DNA of 64,000 nt from contig NC_044278.2 of assembly GCF_004027225.2 (NCBI RefSeq), positions 9,424,001 through 9,488,000 on the forward strand, read 5' to 3'. Within the stretch, counting starts at the first letter, position 1; the number at the start of each line of letters is the position of its first letter. A model generated the notes under the pieces. The model was not told where the DNA came from. It saw only the letters and a program-made list of their open reading frames with translations, and did not search any database. Shown in pieces: positions 62,024-64,000 of this stretch. The DNA is from Strigops habroptila. Its lineage: Eukaryota; Chordata; Aves; Psittaciformes; Psittacidae. The translations under genes were made by a program, and so were the position numbers.

Positions 62024-62506
62024 CATAAAATCTTGGAATGGTTTGGGTTGGAAAGGACCTAAAGCTTATCCAGTTCCAACCCCCTGCCATGGGCAGAGAC
62101 AGTGTTCTGTCCAAGCTGCCCTTGACCACTGCCAGGGATGGAGCATTCACCACTTCTTTGGGCAGCCTGTTCCAGTGCCTCACCACCCTCACGGTAAAGA
62201 ACTTCTTCCTTATACCCAACCTGAACTTCCCCTATTTCAGTTTAAACCCATCACCCCTTGTCCTATCACTACAGTCCCTGATGAAAAGTCCCTCTCCAGC
62301 ATCCTTGTAGCCCCCTTCAGACACTGGAAGCTGCTCTGAGGTCTCCACTCAGCTTCTCTTCTCCAGGCTGAACAGCCCCAGTGTTCTCAGCCTGTCTTCA
62401 TATGGGAGGTGCTCCAGCCCCTGATGATCCTTGTGGCCCTGCTCCATGCTTGCTTCAACAGCTCCATGTCCTTCTTATGCTGAGCACACCAGAACTGCAC
62501 GCAGTA
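62024..62506 (-). mobile_element. CR1 LINE 3' fragment (about 480 bp)
   Basis: The plus strand shows the CR1 tail complement (GGTTTGGGTTGGAAAGGACC), then the complement of the ORF2 C-terminal region ([20 protein letters not shown] on the minus strand), ending at CAGAACTGCACGCAGTA. Frame breaks are present near 62330. It lies inside SLC22A15 intron 1. Confidence 0.94.
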
Positions 62507-63847
62507 AATATCAGCAATGATGTCCTTTTTTGTCTGGATGCTTAAATAGCAGAAACTTCTGATGCAATACACACCAAGATATAGCATACAATCGATGCTT
62601 TTATTGCATCTTTTTACAAAGTTAAAAGCTTTAGTCATTTGGTAGCAAGGAAGTCGAGGCACAGCCAAGAACATGCTTTCCTCATAGTCTTGGAAGAACT
62701 CTCTCTGTGAGACCAGGATGCTCACCCACTATTCTTTGGCAGTGTCCCAAACCAACGTGCTAAGGTGAGGACTTTGACCTCTTATAAAGCTGTGACTCAG
62801 TTATATTGTTAGCCAAAGCAGGCTGAAAGATAGGGAGAGAAAGATGAAATGCAGACAGAAGAATAATCCTGCTTGTTGAAGCAGGACTACATTGTGCCTG
62901 CTACCTGTCAGACCACGATTTCTGCCTGTTTTTTACCAGCAGCTCCTGATGTTTTGTTCACATTATCCTATAATGCCATTGAGACAGTTCAGTCCTGGGG
63001 TGGTTTGTAGTGTATTTGTAGACTGGAATGGGAACTTCAGGCAGTTTTTATGGTTTGTCCTCTGAAAGAAGTCCTTTGCATAAGAAGAGTGGACTGGCAC
63101 TCCAGACGTGGTATCAATGGAACTGTATAGCTGGTGTTCAGCTGAGGAGTCTTGGCATTAATGTCACTTAAGTTTCTTGAATATTCCAATTATTGGATAA
63201 CATCAAAACATGTCTCCATATTCATACATTTCCTGATTCAACAGGTCAGTTGAAAGTGTTTCTATCTGTGTTATATACCCTTGCTTTGCAGTCACTAGGA
63301 TGCTTAAGGGTGAATTTTTTCATTGAAAACAATCTGTAGTGTTTCTTTGTGTGCTGCAATCACTTATATTTTGATTTAGTTTTCTGTAGCTGGGGTGGGT
63401 TTCACCTCGAGCAAAAATGAAAAGCATTATGCTTGCGTTCTCTAAACCAAATGCTTTGAGGGTTTCATTTCCTGAACTACTTCAAAAATATGTTTATTAT
63501 TTCACAAGACAAAAGCAAAGATGTTATCACTTAGTCCTGATGCGGAATTGTCTGAGTGAGTCAGAGCACAGGGATGCACCACAGCTCATGACCTGGAATT
63601 CTCATTTCAAACTAGTCTTGAGTACTGTAGCCACACATCCCTAGCAACATGGACACTCAGCTTTTTAACACTTCTTTCCCCATATAATCTTAGTCATTGC
63701 TTTCTTTCCCAGATGGGCTCTTTTACTTTTCATCATAGTCTATCTAGAAGTTGTCCTTTAGTTTAATAACAGAGTTAAGAGATTGTGGATTTTCTTCTAA
63801 ATTCCTTCTGGTTATTCAATAATTTCATACTGAAAACTTGAGATCAA

Positions 63848-63881
63848 TTTTTTTTTTATTGTTTTTATTTTTTTTTTTTAA
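63848..63881. repeat. T-rich low-complexity tract
   Basis: Two poly-T runs separated by ATTG and TTTTA. Confidence 0.8.
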
Positions 63882-64000
63882 TATTTACCTCCTGCAATAG
63901 TTTATCATGTAGAATGCAAAAATGAGCTAATGGAAAGGAAATGCTTTCAGGTAATAACTCAGGGGGGTCTCTGTTAGTTTAGTAGTAATTCTCATTTAGA

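Larger units (their letters stand above)
55050..64000 (+). other. SLC22A15: SLC22A15 intron 1 (partial)
   Basis: It begins with GTGAGACGCC after the first coding exon and runs to the window edge. No frame resembling SLC22A15 exon 2 was found on the plus strand. It contains three CR1 3' fragments, an A-run (61016-61029), a G-run (60471-60478), a T-rich tract (63848-63881) and a TA-rich imperfect repeat near 61618-61672. Otherwise unremarkable. Confidence 0.75.

Noticed and set aside
1-64000. CRISPR arrays, tRNA/rRNA genes, operons
   Set aside because: No direct-repeat/spacer pattern, no recognisable tRNA or rRNA sequence; gene structure and repeats are those of a bird chromosome.

Overview
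This is vertebrate nuclear DNA, almost certainly from a bird. The interspersed repeats are avian-style CR1 LINEs with the hallmark 3' end (short tandem ATTCTATG-type octamers). Coding content is sparse, exons are GC-rich and intergenic DNA is AT-richer. Two host genes can be recognised: NHLH2 (minus strand, left end) and the first coding exon of SLC22A15 (plus strand, right end). From memory, the same two genes are neighbours in the same divergent arrangement on human chromosome 1p13.1, so this looks like conserved synteny.

Layout. About 130-1780 is the last (coding) exon and 3' UTR of NHLH2, a neuronal bHLH transcription factor. About 1781-5130 is its GC-rich 5' flank, with candidate noncoding first exons, splice donors, a 23-G run and a conserved-looking proximal element. 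About 5130-54190 is a roughly 50-kb intergenic interval without a protein-coding host gene. It holds one near-complete CR1 retrotransposon (about 18241-22045, minus strand) with two uninterrupted ORFs, several short CR1 3'-end relics, simple repeats, a 260-bp homopyrimidine tract, an isolated CpG-rich islet near 46.2 kb, and several AT-rich, homeodomain/POU/SOX/RFX-motif-rich blocks that look like candidate enhancers. About 54200-54640 is a C-rich minisatellite abutting the SLC22A15 CpG island. SLC22A15 exon 1 is 54963-55049, and the rest of the window is its first intron, which carries three more CR1 relics.

How parts relate. NHLH2 and SLC22A15 are transcribed away from each other, so the gap is shared upstream DNA. 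A developmental regulator beside a large gene-poor interval with homeodomain-rich blocks is the usual setting for long-range enhancers, but no alignment could be run. The most unusual observations are the CR1 element (no in-frame ATG before the endonuclease domain of ORF2; ORF1 esterase fold lacking its C-terminal Asp/His), the higher-order minisatellite next to the SLC22A15 promoter, an out-of-frame upstream ATG overlapping the SLC22A15 start, and clustered palindromic homeodomain, RFX-like and RUNX-like sites. No CRISPR, tRNA, rRNA or bacterial-type system is visible.
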